From NCBI GenBank assembly GCA_035548495.1, contig DASZSV010000084.1:36277-100276 (forward strand): 64,000 nt of DNA. The letters are read 5' to 3'. This document shows, piece by piece, positions 9,088-17,769 of the stretch; position 1 is the stretch's first letter, and every line of letters begins with the position of its first letter. This DNA is from CAILZL01 sp035548495. Lineage in GTDB: Bacteria; Pseudomonadota; Gammaproteobacteria; Steroidobacterales; Steroidobacteraceae. The position numbers and the translations under genes are program-made. Below the pieces are notes generated by a model. That model saw only the letters and a program-made list of their open reading frames with translations. It was not told the origin of the DNA and did not search any database.

Positions 9088-9380
9088 GTGTACGGAGTCC
9101 TTGCGATTGAAATGTCTTCCGATATCACGCCTTTTGCGCAGCGACTTGAAAAAGCAGGAGAGTTTATTTTTCAACAACCTGTTAAAGAATAACACACCGG
9201 ATTATCACGCCACTACTGGCCGTTTCAGGAGAAAGGATGAGGCCGGTCTGCCAGACATTCAGTGCCTAGTCCGCAACAGATATAACCATACAAGGGGACT
9301 TTGGACACCGGCTGGAGCCCAAGTAGATGAGATCGGCGTGAAGTCGCCACAATGATTCAGACAGGCTCAAGCAAGCCCTG

Positions 9381-9737
9381 TCACTCTCCCCTGTATTCAC
9401 ACCCGCTGGTACAGGTTTCATGCACCACTACTTTGGATAACAACGGCAGTACAGGTTTGGTTGTCTTCCATATCCAGCGTGCGAGATTTTCGCTGGTGGG
9501 ATTTTCAAGTCCCGCAATATCATTGAGATAATGATGATCGAGTTGATCGTAAATCGGCTGAAAGGCCTGCTTTACATCGGCAAAGTCCATCACCCAACCG
9601 CTGTGTGCATCCACATCACCGGACAAATGCAGTTCGATGCGGAATGAATGTCCATGCAATCGCGAGCATTTATGACCCGCGGGCACATGTGGCAGACGAT
9701 GCGCGGCTTCAATGGTGAAGATGCGGAAGATATCCAT
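9381..9737 (-). CDS. queD: 6-carboxy-5,6,7,8-tetrahydropterin synthase
   Basis: This 118-residue member of the PTPS/QueD family converts dihydroneopterin triphosphate to 6-carboxytetrahydropterin, the first committed step to queuosine. The zinc ligands are H13 (EAAHRLP), H28 and H30 (RLHGHSF), and the catalytic cysteine is C24 in GHKCSRLHGH. The later DFADVKQ, LDHHYLND and ENPTSENLARW segments are family signatures. The length matches E. coli QueD (about 120). The ATG at 9737 begins directly at the family N-terminus; the longer frame overlaps the zinc-ribbon gene. No other queuosine genes are in the window. Confidence 0.95.
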   Translation of the reverse strand: MDIFRIFTIEAAHRLPHVPAGHKCSRLHGHSFRIELHLSGDVDAHSGWVMDFADVKQAFQPIYDQLDHHYLNDIAGLENPTSENLARWIWKTTKPVLPLLSKVVVHETCTSGCEYRGE

Positions 9738-9786
9738 GATGATCACACGCCGCTGATTGCGGCATCGTGTGTAATGGTTTTGGCGA

Positions 9787-10155
9787 TCAGGCAGCCTTGC
9801 GTTTGCGGCTGGTGCAACTGCACGTGCCACAGGCACAGCGCACCGAATTGCAGTCGGTGCATACGGAGAAATCCACTGAACCAAAATGACGACGGCAACT
9901 TTCGCAATAAGGCTTGCGGCGTGACACGCGGGCGAGACGATAGGCGTCAACGCTGATGGCGGAATCCTGCATCACATCGGCCTCGCACACACCCAGATCC
10001 TTGTTGACAATGTCGCGGCGGAACGTGGTGGCCGACATGCTGTTGATCTTGAACAGGCGCAGTTGATCCTTGTTGATACCCATTTGTGCAACCGGATCGT
10101 AAATCACCACCCCCAGCTTGGGATGGAACCGCACCTGAAAAGATTCACTGCTCAT
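9787..10155 (-). CDS. Zinc-ribbon-like protein of unknown function
   Basis: This 122-residue soluble protein is not in a family I recognise. The first 80 residues have no motif I can name (FQVRFHPKLGVVIYDP and following). The C-terminus has a Cys-rich segment with paired cysteines (CESC, CTDC, then CACGTCSC) and a basic tail SRKRKAA, suggesting one or two zinc sites and possible nucleic-acid contact. The ATG at 10155 (MSSESFQVRF) is preferred over a start 20 codons upstream. It lies between rlmKL and queD on the same strand, 49 bases before queD, so it may be co-transcribed with queD. Confidence 0.65.
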   Translation of the reverse strand: MSSESFQVRFHPKLGVVIYDPVAQMGINKDQLRLFKINSMSATTFRRDIVNKDLGVCEADVMQDSAISVDAYRLARVSRRKPYCESCRRHFGSVDFSVCTDCNSVRCACGTCSCTSRKRKAA

Positions 10156-10299
10156 GGCCTTGCCTGATACTGTTCGCGTAAAGAGACCGCAATTTTGCGG
10201 CAATGCTGTTGTCATGGCAACGGGTTAAGGGGGTTGATTACCCTTAATTTTCCAATTTTGCCCTGAAATTTAAGGATTACGCACCATCACGGCCTGCAA

Positions 10300-12522
10300 T
10301 CAACTCCCGCAGGGGCGAGTTATGGCAAAGCAGCAATGAATCTTTGGATTGCGCTCAAAGTCCTTCGGCAAAGTCTGCCGCGACCAGTCTTCAATTGTGA
10401 ACGTTGCCAGAGCCTCACGATCCAGCTTGAAGCGTGTGTAATTGTTGGAAAAAATGATCATGCCGCCGGGCGCCAGCAGTTCGGCCGTCAAATGCAGTAA
10501 TCGCACATGGTCTTTCTGGATATCGAAATCCTGATCCATGCGTTTGGATCGCGAGAAGGTCGGCGGATCAACAAAAATCAGATCATATTGCCGCTGCTTT
10601 GCTTGTGCTTCATGCGATAACCATTGCAGACAATCGGCCTGAATGAATTCGTGCTGTGCATTCAACAGGCCATTCAATTTCAGATTGCGTTCTGCCCAGT
10701 CGAGATAGGTGTTGGACATGTCAACAGTGGTGGAACTCACCGCACTACCCGCTGCCGCATACACCGTCGCTGATCCGGTGTAAGCAAACAGATTGAGAAA
10801 ACGCTTGCCCCTGGCCAGTTCAAAAATTTTCTGCCGCGTGATGCGATGATCCAGAAATAATCCCGTGTCCAGATAATCAGTGAAGTTCACGTAGAAACGG
10901 AAAGCGCCTTCACTGACGATATGCGAATCGTGCCGTGAATCCAGCTTCTCGTACTGGGTGTTATCGCTTTGCTGCTTGCGGGTGCGCACATGGATACGTT
11001 CGCGCGGCACTTCCAGCACTTCCGGCAACACCGAAAGAAATTGCAGGCGGCGAGTGCGTGCAGCATCGCGATTTACCGTTTCAGGCGCAGCATATTCCTG
11101 CACATAAGCCCAGTTGAGTTTTTCATCTTCGGCGGACCCATACAGATCGACCGCAAAGGAATACTCCGGCATGTCGGCATCATAGACACGATAACAACGA
11201 ATATCATTCTTGTGCGCCCATGCATTCAGCGCCTTCAGATTCTTGCGCAACCTGTTGGCCACCATGTCTGCGCCGGGTTGCTTGCGGGCTTCGTCGAGCC
11301 GGTCATCAAAACTGGGTCGCGACTCCGGTGTATTGAAACTGGATGTTTCAATTTCAAAGCGTAACAGCCGGCACTCCAGCGCGCCGTTATATAATGTGTG
11401 GGACCGTTTGGCATTGATGCGCAATTCTTTGGCGAGTGGCGGGTTGCCGGTGAACACTGCCGCTTTCCAGCCGGAAAAATGTTCGCGTAATTTTGTTCCA
11501 AGCTCTTCGTACAAACCACGCAGGCGATCCGCATCGCCAATGCGTTCGCCATACGGCGGATTGGTTACCAGCATTCCCTGCTCGCCGAGTTCATTGACCA
11601 GCGCCGACAACATGCGTTTTTCAAAGTGAACAAGTTCACGCAGTCCCGCGCGTTCGGCATTCTCCAATGCAGCACGAATCGCAAAGGCATCCTGATCGTA
11701 ACCCACCAGTTTCAATTTACCTGTTGACTTGCCTTCGCGCGCACGTTGCGATGCGTCGTCGAGCAGGCGTTGCCACAACTCGGCATCATGTCCGCGCCAC
11801 CGCACCATGCCCCAATGTACTTTGTTCTGTACACGTAACAAGCCGGGCGCAACATCACAGGCCATCAAGGCCGCTTCGATGATAAGTGTTCCCGATCCAC
11901 ACATGGGATCGAGCAATGCATACTGTTCCTTCGCCAACGCGGGCCAGTTACAGCGTAACAAAATCGCAGCGGCCAGATTTTCTTTTAACGGTGCAGCCAC
12001 ACCACGTGCGCGATAACCACGGCGATGCAGGCTGTCACCTGACAAATCAATACTCACCGTTGCCTGTTCACGATGCGCATGTATATTGATTTGCACATTG
12101 GGCGTATCGACATCCACTGAAGGACGCTCGCCAAAGCGATCCCGGAATTGATCGACAATGGCATCCTTGGTTTTCAGCGCACCGAACTGCGTATGAGTGA
12201 CGCCTTTTGACGTGCCCTGAAAATCCACCGCCAGCGTTCCATTGGGTGAAAGATGTGTTGCCCAGTCTATTCTCTGCAATCCTTGGTACATGGCATTGGC
12301 ATCGTGCGCGGCCACTTGCGCAATCGGCATGAGAATGCGATTGGCGGTTCGTGACCACAAACAGGCGCGATAGGCAGTTTCCAGCGTGCCTTCAAACTCC
12401 ACACCGGCTTTCATTTCGCGCGCACGCGTTGCGCCACAGGCTTTCAATTCTGTAGCAAGTAAGTCGGCCACACCCAGGGGACAGGTGGCAAAGAATTTTT
12501 GCGATGGGGATTCGTTAGTCAC
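10300..12522 (-). CDS. rlmKL: Bifunctional 23S rRNA methyltransferase RlmK/RlmL
   Basis: This 740-residue fusion enzyme carries out the m2G2445 (RlmL half) and m7G2069 (RlmK half) modifications of 23S rRNA. The N-terminal THUMP domain covers about residues 45-155. The first Rossmann methyltransferase has LLDPMCGSGTLIIEAA (about 203-218) and the N2-guanine catalytic motif NPPYGER (321-327). The second has FLNLFAYTGSATVYAA and DPPTFSRSKRMDQDFDIQ. The length is close to the E. coli protein (702). The start is GTG at 12522 (TNESPSQKFF), with only a weak ribosome-binding site. A 486-base gap separates it from lysS. Confidence 0.96.
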   Translation of the reverse strand: MTNESPSQKFFATCPLGVADLLATELKACGATRAREMKAGVEFEGTLETAYRACLWSRTANRILMPIAQVAAHDANAMYQGLQRIDWATHLSPNGTLAVDFQGTSKGVTHTQFGALKTKDAIVDQFRDRFGERPSVDVDTPNVQINIHAHREQATVSIDLSGDSLHRRGYRARGVAAPLKENLAAAILLRCNWPALAKEQYALLDPMCGSGTLIIEAALMACDVAPGLLRVQNKVHWGMVRWRGHDAELWQRLLDDASQRAREGKSTGKLKLVGYDQDAFAIRAALENAERAGLRELVHFEKRMLSALVNELGEQGMLVTNPPYGERIGDADRLRGLYEELGTKLREHFSGWKAAVFTGNPPLAKELRINAKRSHTLYNGALECRLLRFEIETSSFNTPESRPSFDDRLDEARKQPGADMVANRLRKNLKALNAWAHKNDIRCYRVYDADMPEYSFAVDLYGSAEDEKLNWAYVQEYAAPETVNRDAARTRRLQFLSVLPEVLEVPRERIHVRTRKQQSDNTQYEKLDSRHDSHIVSEGAFRFYVNFTDYLDTGLFLDHRITRQKIFELARGKRFLNLFAYTGSATVYAAAGSAVSSTTVDMSNTYLDWAERNLKLNGLLNAQHEFIQADCLQWLSHEAQAKQRQYDLIFVDPPTFSRSKRMDQDFDIQKDHVRLLHLTAELLAPGGMIIFSNNYTRFKLDREALATFTIEDWSRQTLPKDFERNPKIHCCFAITRPCGS

Positions 12523-13008
12523 AAGATATTCGCTTCATTTTATAAAGTATGGCCAGCCTCATATTGCCAAGGCTTGTCATTGCCGGTCAGTAGTCACATC
12601 ATCATTTGCCTGCTCAGCAGACTCCACACTCCAATACATAGCTTGACGTGCCGAGCAACTGACGCCAACAATTCTGTTGAACACGCAGGCCTTGCCGTAA
12701 CCTTAACTTTTTCCATACTCGGTGGTGATTCTGCAACGACAAAGCCTTTGCAACAGGCAGCTCAATACACCAACGAACAGCCATTCACTCAGTAATTCAC
12801 AGACGCGCGGCAAGGAGACGAGGTTAATCAATTGCAGAATCACATCATTACACACCGACACTAAAATGAGATTGGCCTGCGTGGTAGAAATGTCCACCAG
12901 AGAATATCAAAAGGTAAGTAGCAAGACGTCATTAAATGCTGCACGAAGCAGGCAGGCGATGCGGCCAAACCTGTGCAATTGATGAACCTCGTCCCCTTGC
13001 CATGCGTC
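12523..13008. other. Long intergenic region with an inverted-repeat element
   Basis: These 486 bases lie between lysS and rlmKL (both minus) and should include the rlmKL promoter. The only strong feature is the 36-base imperfect inverted repeat listed separately (arms 12801-12836 and 12974-13009). The reading frames here are short, and those that cross the arms encode the repeat itself. No tRNA fold was recognised. Confidence 0.6.
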
Positions 13009-13009
13009 T
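12801..13009. repeat. 36-base imperfect inverted repeat flanking 137 bases
   Basis: Bases 12801-12836 and the reverse complement of 12974-13009 match at 32 of 36 positions, including the blocks GACGAGGTT and ATCAATTGCA. The right arm abuts the lysS stop codon. The 137-base centre shows no gene. The structure could be a small nonautonomous element (MITE-like) or a duplicated 3' segment; without other copies I cannot decide. Confidence 0.6.
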
Positions 13010-14505
13010 TACACTTCCGGCCTCATGTGCGGGAACAACAGCACATCACGAATGGAATCGGAATTGGTCATCAACATGACCAGACGATCAATGCCAATAC
13101 CGAGACCCGCAGTGGGCGGCAATCCATATTCCAGTGCGCGAATGTAATCGGCATCGAAGAACATGGCTTCATCATCGCCCGCCGACTTGCGATCCACCTG
13201 TTCCTGGAAACGCTGCGCCTGATCTTCGGGATCGTTCAACTCAGAAAATCCATTTGCCAACTCGCGACCGCAGACAAAGAACTCAAAGCGATCCGTAATG
13301 AATGGATCGGCATCATTGCGTCGTGCCAGCGGCGACACTTCGGCCGGATAGGCATAGACAAAGGTCGGTTGCTGCAGGCGATGCTCACCGGTCTTCTCGA
13401 AGATTTCGATTTGCAGTTTGCCTGCACCATCCGAATCCTTGTACGGCAACTTCAACTTGTCACACCACGAACGCAAGTAGGCAATGTCACGCAGCTTGCT
13501 GCGATCAAAGTCCGCATTGAACTGCATGATGACTTCTTCAACCGTGATGCGTTGGAATGGCTGCGAGAAATCGAGTTGTATGCCTTCCCACCGCAATTGA
13601 CGCGTGCCAATCACGGTATCGCACAGACCGTGGAACAGACGTTCCACCAGATTCATAAGATCATGATAATCCGCATAGGCCTGATACAACTCCACCATGG
13701 TGAATTCGGGGTTGTGTCGTGTTGACAGACCTTCATTGCGGAAGCTGCGATTGATTTCATACACGCGCTCAAAGCCGCCAACAACCAGACGTTTGAGATA
13801 CAGCTCTGGCGCGATGCGCAGATACATCTGCATATCCAGTGCATTGTGATGGGTAACGAAAGGCCGCGCAGTGGCGCCACCGGGAATGACCTGCAACATC
13901 GGCGTTTCCACTTCCATGAAATCCAGCGAGTCGAGAAAGTTGCGTAGATACTTGATCACCTGCACGCGGGTGCGAAACACCCTGCGGCTGTCTTCATTGA
14001 TGATGAGATCTACGTAACGTTGACGGTAACGTGTTTCATGATCGGAAAGTCCATGCCACTTGTCGGGCAGGGGACGCAATGATTTCACCAGCAAACGCAG
14101 CCGTGACACCTTGACGGAAAGTTCACCGGTCTTGGTTTTGAACAAGGTGCCCTCAGCGGCGACGATGTCACCTACGTCCCATGATTTGAACGCATCATAT
14201 GTTTCGTTGAGCGATGCCTGCTGCAAAAACAATTGCAACTGCCCGCTGCGATCCTGAATTTTTACAAAGCTGGCCTTGCCCATGATGCGCTTGGCCATCA
14301 TGCGGCCGCTGACTTTCACATTCACTGTATTGGTTTCAAACCAGGTCGTGTCGTGTTCGTTGTAGGCAGTGAAAATATCGTCAGCCAGTGCATCACGACG
14401 AAAATCATTGGGGAATGCCTGCCCGTGTTCGCGCAGCCTGTCGAGTTTGGCGCGGCGCTCGGCAATCAGCTTGTTCTCGTCTGGTGGAATTTCGTTTTCG
14501 GTCAT
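13009..14505 (-). CDS. lysS: Lysyl-tRNA synthetase, class II
   Basis: This 498-residue class IIb synthetase charges tRNA-Lys. An N-terminal OB-fold anticodon-binding domain (about 60-145, including VSGRMMAKRIMGKASFVKIQ) precedes the catalytic core. Motif 2 is FRNEGLSTRHNPEFTM and motif 3 is GLGIGIDRLVML near the C-terminus. The length matches the bacterial family (about 500). prfB lies upstream on the same strand, the same order as prfB-lysS in many gammaproteobacteria; here the 207-base spacer carries two palindromic repeats. The ATG at 14505 gives MTENEIPPDENKLIAERR, a typical start. Confidence 0.97.
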   Translation of the reverse strand: MTENEIPPDENKLIAERRAKLDRLREHGQAFPNDFRRDALADDIFTAYNEHDTTWFETNTVNVKVSGRMMAKRIMGKASFVKIQDRSGQLQLFLQQASLNETYDAFKSWDVGDIVAAEGTLFKTKTGELSVKVSRLRLLVKSLRPLPDKWHGLSDHETRYRQRYVDLIINEDSRRVFRTRVQVIKYLRNFLDSLDFMEVETPMLQVIPGGATARPFVTHHNALDMQMYLRIAPELYLKRLVVGGFERVYEINRSFRNEGLSTRHNPEFTMVELYQAYADYHDLMNLVERLFHGLCDTVIGTRQLRWEGIQLDFSQPFQRITVEEVIMQFNADFDRSKLRDIAYLRSWCDKLKLPYKDSDGAGKLQIEIFEKTGEHRLQQPTFVYAYPAEVSPLARRNDADPFITDRFEFFVCGRELANGFSELNDPEDQAQRFQEQVDRKSAGDDEAMFFDADYIRALEYGLPPTAGLGIGIDRLVMLMTNSDSIRDVLLFPHMRPEV

Positions 14506-14557
14506 GATCTTCTCAACATATCACTTCATTCATTACAGCGCGGCTACTTGTACATAG

Positions 14558-14581
14558 TCATTCCCGCTTACGCGGGAATGG
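14558..14581. repeat. Short palindromic repeat, CATTCCCGC type
   Basis: This perfect palindrome with CATTCCCGC and GCGGGAATG arms around a TTAC-like centre lies between prfB and lysS. Related copies are at 31028-31055 and, degenerate, at 61089-61112. It is a dispersed REP-like intergenic repeat and could form a hairpin in the prfB-lysS transcript. Confidence 0.7.
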
Positions 14582-14665
14582 CTCATCAAAATCTTTGCAA
14601 CATCACCAAACCAAGTCAATGCACCACATGAGGCAAGCCGCGCCGAACAAGCATCAAGCTATTTA

Positions 14666-14704
14666 CCCCTCACCCCCGCCCCCTCTCCCTCAAGGGGCGA
14701 GGGG
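14666..14704. repeat. 39-base CCCCTCACC...GCGAGGGG intergenic repeat
   Basis: This is a copy of the pyrimidine-rich/purine-rich repeat also found at 28028-28066 and 28316-28354, differing from them at a few positions. It lies eight bases after the prfB stop. A hairpin from CCCCTC... pairing with ...GAGGGG could act as a processing or attenuation structure. Confidence 0.7.
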
Positions 14705-14712
14705 AGCATGAT

Positions 14713-15808
14713 TTAAAGCCCCTGTTTCAAACTCGCTTCCATGAATTGATCCAGATCACCGTCCAGCACCGCTGTGGTGTTACCCACTTCAACACCGGTG
14801 CGTAAATCTTTAATACGCGATTGATCCAGCACGTAGGAACGAATCTGGTTGCCCCAGCTGACATCGGATTTCGAATCTTCCAGCACCTGTGCTGCTGCAT
14901 TGCGCTTGTTCACTTCCAGCTCGTACAACTTGGCTTTCAGCATCTTCATCGCCTTGTCGCGATTCTTGTGTTGTGAACGTTCCGCCTGACACGCGACGAC
15001 AATACCGGATGGCACATGCGTGATTCGCACGGCGGATTCAGTTTTATTCACATGCTGACCACCGGCGCCGCTGGAACGGTATACATCGGTTTTCAGATCA
15101 GCAGGATTGATGGTGATGTCGATATCATCATCCACTTCAGGTGAAACGAACACCGACGCAAACGAAGTATGGCGACGCGCATTGGAATCGAAGGGTGATT
15201 TGCGCACCAGACGATGCACACCGGTTTCGGTACGCAGCCAGCCATAGGCATAGTCTCCTTCAAAACTGATGCTGCAACTCTTGATGCCCGCCACTTCTCC
15301 GCCATTGGCGTCGGTCACTTCGGTTTTGAATCCATGTTGATCGCCCCAGCGCAGGTACATGCGCATCAACATATTGGCCCAGTCCTGTGCCTCGGTGCCG
15401 CCCGCGCCCGCTTGAATATCGAGATAGGCATTGTGCGAATCCATCTTGCCGGGAAACATGCGGCGGAATTCCAGGTTCTTTACATCGCGTTCGGCTGCCT
15501 GCACATCGCGCGCAACCTCGGCAATGGCATTGTTATCGTTCTCGGCGACTGCCATGTCCAGCAATTCACCGGCATCCGTCAAGCTGCGATGAATGCGGTC
15601 CAGTAACCCGACTGTCTGTTCCAGTTTGGCGCGTTCACGCCCCAGTTCCTGCGCGCGTTCGGGCGTATCCCAGATCTTTGGATCTTCCAGTTCGCGATTG
15701 ACCTCAGTCAGCCGCTCGCTTTTGTTGTCGTATTCAAAGAAACCCCCTTAACGCAGTGCTGCGTGTCATGAGGTCTTCAATGCTGCGGCGAATCGGATTG
15801 ACTTCCAT
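14713..15808 (-). CDS. prfB: Peptide chain release factor 2, with programmed +1 frameshift
   Basis: RF2 recognises UGA and UAA and triggers peptide release. The gene starts at ATG 15808 (MEVNPIRRSIEDLM), reads 24 codons to LRGFL and then meets an in-frame TGA at 15734-15736. The rest continues in the +1 frame (EYDNKSERLTEV) to 14713, about 364 residues in all, matching E. coli RF2 (365). The frameshift signals are present: an internal Shine-Dalgarno AGGGGG, then TTT CTT TGA, as in the known autoregulatory site. The UGA-reading tripeptide SPF (VRKSPFDSN) and catalytic GGQ (SSGAGGQHVNK) are intact. A start at 15582 would lose the N-terminal domain. lysS follows downstream. Confidence 0.97.
15727..15750 (-). 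promoter_or_regulatory. prfB programmed +1 frameshift site
   Basis: On the minus strand the order is TTA AGG GGG TTT CTT TGA A. AGGGGG acts as an upstream Shine-Dalgarno spur, CTT-TGA is the slippery stop, and the following GAA begins the +1 frame. When RF2 is scarce, termination at UGA slows and ribosomes slip forward, raising RF2 synthesis. This is the established mechanism in bacterial prfB; only the signal is seen here. Confidence 0.95.
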
Positions 15809-16019
15809 CGGTGCAAACTCGGCAAGGTCGTGTGTAAAGGGCCGCTATGTTAGCAGTTACCGCAATTGCATGCATTTATGGCTTAAAGCCAAGATTTCAC
15901 CGCTATTCGCGCACGCGCCGGTACGTATAGTCGGCCTCATTCTGTAATAAATCCCTGTCAACGTTGTTTTTACCTTTGTTTTCGACCGTTGTTATTGACT
16001 TGTGAATATGGAGATCTGC
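15809..16019. promoter_or_regulatory. Divergent promoter region of prfB and the autotransporter-domain gene
   Basis: These 211 bases separate prfB (minus) from the autotransporter-domain gene (plus). GGAG with seven-base spacing precedes the ATG at 16020. No strong operator palindrome is visible. Confidence 0.5.
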
Positions 16020-17600
16020 ATGACCCTGCCTGTTGCCAAACCGACGCCGGCGCGATTCCCGTTGATGTTGAGCGCCGCGCTTGTTCCATTGGCTGTACTC
16101 GTGACTTCCACGGCCCATGCCGACCTGACTGACCTGATCAATGCTGGACAATTGGCCGGTTACAATGAGATTCGCTTTCAATCCGCCGTTGCAACACAAG
16201 CAGTTTACGATCAACTGAAGACTGCCGGTTGCGATGACGCACAAACCGGACCTACGGCCAAGTGCGGCAACGGTGCATATCTGGTATGGCGCAATGTCCG
16301 CGAAGTGGTGCATAACGCGAATTACTGGTCGAATCAGCTCAACGCCAATGGCGTGCAAAAACCCACGACATTCACACTGGGCCGCACCGTTGCGCAACTG
16401 GGCGGCGCACTGCAGTGGTGTAACGGCGAAGAATTCGCTTCATTGAATTCGCTTTCCACCAGTTTCATCTCCGCACAAACCAGCAGTCTTGCAGCACGCG
16501 TCACTGCGCTGCGCTTTGGCGCCAGCGGCTTTCACGCCGCCAACGTCAGTTTGAATGATGATGAATCTCTGGCGTATGACATTGCGCCGCGCGGCGGCGG
16601 CGCCAGCGCCGATGATGACAGCGATGATGATTACGACAGCGCACACAGCCCGTGGTCGGTGTGGGGCATCTTTGGCAACGGCAGTTACATCAAGGGCGAA
16701 AAAGCCCCCACCGGTTCCGAAGAAGGATTTGACTACAAGGGTCCTTCATTCAACATCGGTGTTGATCATCGCGTATCACAGCACTGGGTACTGGGCGCGA
16801 TGACGGGTTACCAGAAACAAAGCCTAGACTTCACTCCCTTTCTCAACAACCTTGCCGTGGGTGGCTCGGACATGAGCGGCTTTTCAGTGCAGCCCTATGC
16901 GCTGTATGAATCGGATCACTGGTATCTCAATCTGTCACTGGGTTATCAGAACATCAAGTTTGATACCAATCGCATCGTCAACTACGGCACTCAGGCAGGC
17001 ACGATACTGCCGGTGACCATCACTGTCGCGCACAACACCACCGACGACAGCGCCGCACATGCGGGCAGCCTGTCCAGTTATGACACGCTGGGCTTTTCCA
17101 TCCGGCCGGTGGCCGCATGGTCCATTGAACCATCGCTGTCGCTGGACTATCAGCACATTCATATCGGGCAATTCACCGAGAATGATCTCAACAACCAGGG
17201 CTTTGCATTCACCGTCGATGGACAGACCATCAACTCCATTGAAGGTATTCCTGAACTGCGCATGCAGTACACCTTTACGCCGCACTTCGGTGTGTGGACA
17301 CCCTATGTGGATGTGCAATGGCATCATCAATTCAACACCAGTCCACGCACCATCAATGCCATTTATGCCGATGCCCAGAACCTGCTGACACCCGCAGCCA
17401 GTTTCACCATCAAGACCGATGAACTGGATCCCTGGTACCAGGTTTATGCCGCCGGCATTGCCGCGGTGATTCGCGGTTCATCGGCAGGCGAAACTCACAG
17501 CAGCGGTGGTTTGCAACTGTATGCAAACTATCGCCGCTATGAAGGATTGAGAAATTACAAACAACAGATATATGCCGCCGGATTGCGGTACGAGTTTTAG
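16020..17600 (+). CDS. Autotransporter-domain outer membrane protein
   Basis: This secreted/outer-membrane protein of about 526 residues has a signal peptide ending near STAHADL, a short N-terminal part of about 180 residues, an Asp-rich linker (DDDSDDDYDS) and a C-terminal 12-strand-type beta-barrel beginning around residue 210 (SPWSVWGIFGNGSY) and ending in GLRYEF with a terminal Phe, as required for BAM insertion. Alternating strands such as FNIGVDHRVSQHWVLGAMTGY are typical of the autotransporter barrel. The passenger has no right-handed beta-helix repeats and no recognisable enzyme motif. The ATG at 16020 follows GGAG with good spacing; a GTG at 16002 and an ATG at 16008 are less likely. 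It is followed by the large lipoprotein gene on the same strand. Confidence 0.88.
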   Translation: MTLPVAKPTPARFPLMLSAALVPLAVLVTSTAHADLTDLINAGQLAGYNEIRFQSAVATQAVYDQLKTAGCDDAQTGPTAKCGNGAYLVWRNVREVVHNANYWSNQLNANGVQKPTTFTLGRTVAQLGGALQWCNGEEFASLNSLSTSFISAQTSSLAARVTALRFGASGFHAANVSLNDDESLAYDIAPRGGGASADDDSDDDYDSAHSPWSVWGIFGNGSYIKGEKAPTGSEEGFDYKGPSFNIGVDHRVSQHWVLGAMTGYQKQSLDFTPFLNNLAVGGSDMSGFSVQPYALYESDHWYLNLSLGYQNIKFDTNRIVNYGTQAGTILPVTITVAHNTTDDSAAHAGSLSSYDTLGFSIRPVAAWSIEPSLSLDYQHIHIGQFTENDLNNQGFAFTVDGQTINSIEGIPELRMQYTFTPHFGVWTPYVDVQWHHQFNTSPRTINAIYADAQNLLTPAASFTIKTDELDPWYQVYAAGIAAVIRGSSAGETHSSGGLQLYANYRRYEGLRNYKQQIYAAGLRYEF

Positions 17601-17607
17601 CGATTCA

Positions 17608-17657
17608 GGAACCTCTGAAAAACCGTCGCGAGCGAGGACAGGTTGTTCAGAGGTTCC
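17608..17657. repeat. Inverted repeat GGAACCTCTGAA / TTCAGAGGTTCC
   Basis: Twelve-base perfect arms at 17608-17619 and 17646-17657 enclose 26 bases. It lies seven bases after the autotransporter-domain stop codon. It can form a transcript hairpin but lacks a following T-run, so it is more likely a dispersed palindromic repeat than a standard terminator. Confidence 0.6.
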
Positions 17658-17769
17658 GGTGCAGGGATGCGATGCTGCGATTGATGCGTATTGCTGATTG
17701 CGCTTGAAGCTGTTTGCATGTTGTCTTTGGCGTCACTCCCCATTTCCAGAATATGTACAGGAGACTGCT

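Noticed and set aside
12594..12716. 40-codon frame (MEKVKVTARP...) upstream of rlmKL
   Set aside because: No ribosome-binding site or family likeness; could be chance in a promoter region.
12703..12982. Frames crossing the 36-base inverted repeat on both strands
   Set aside because: Their similar segments (LQLINLVSLP and MQLMNLVPLP) come from translating the repeat arms on opposite strands, not from related proteins.
15734..15736. In-frame TGA in prfB as a sequencing error or disruption
   Set aside because: The flanking AGGGGG, CTT-TGA context and LRGFL leader match the known programmed frameshift.
15903..16397. Minus-strand frame opposite the start of the autotransporter-domain gene
   Set aside because: The plus-strand gene has a signal peptide, a ribosome-binding site and a barrel; the antisense frame has no features.
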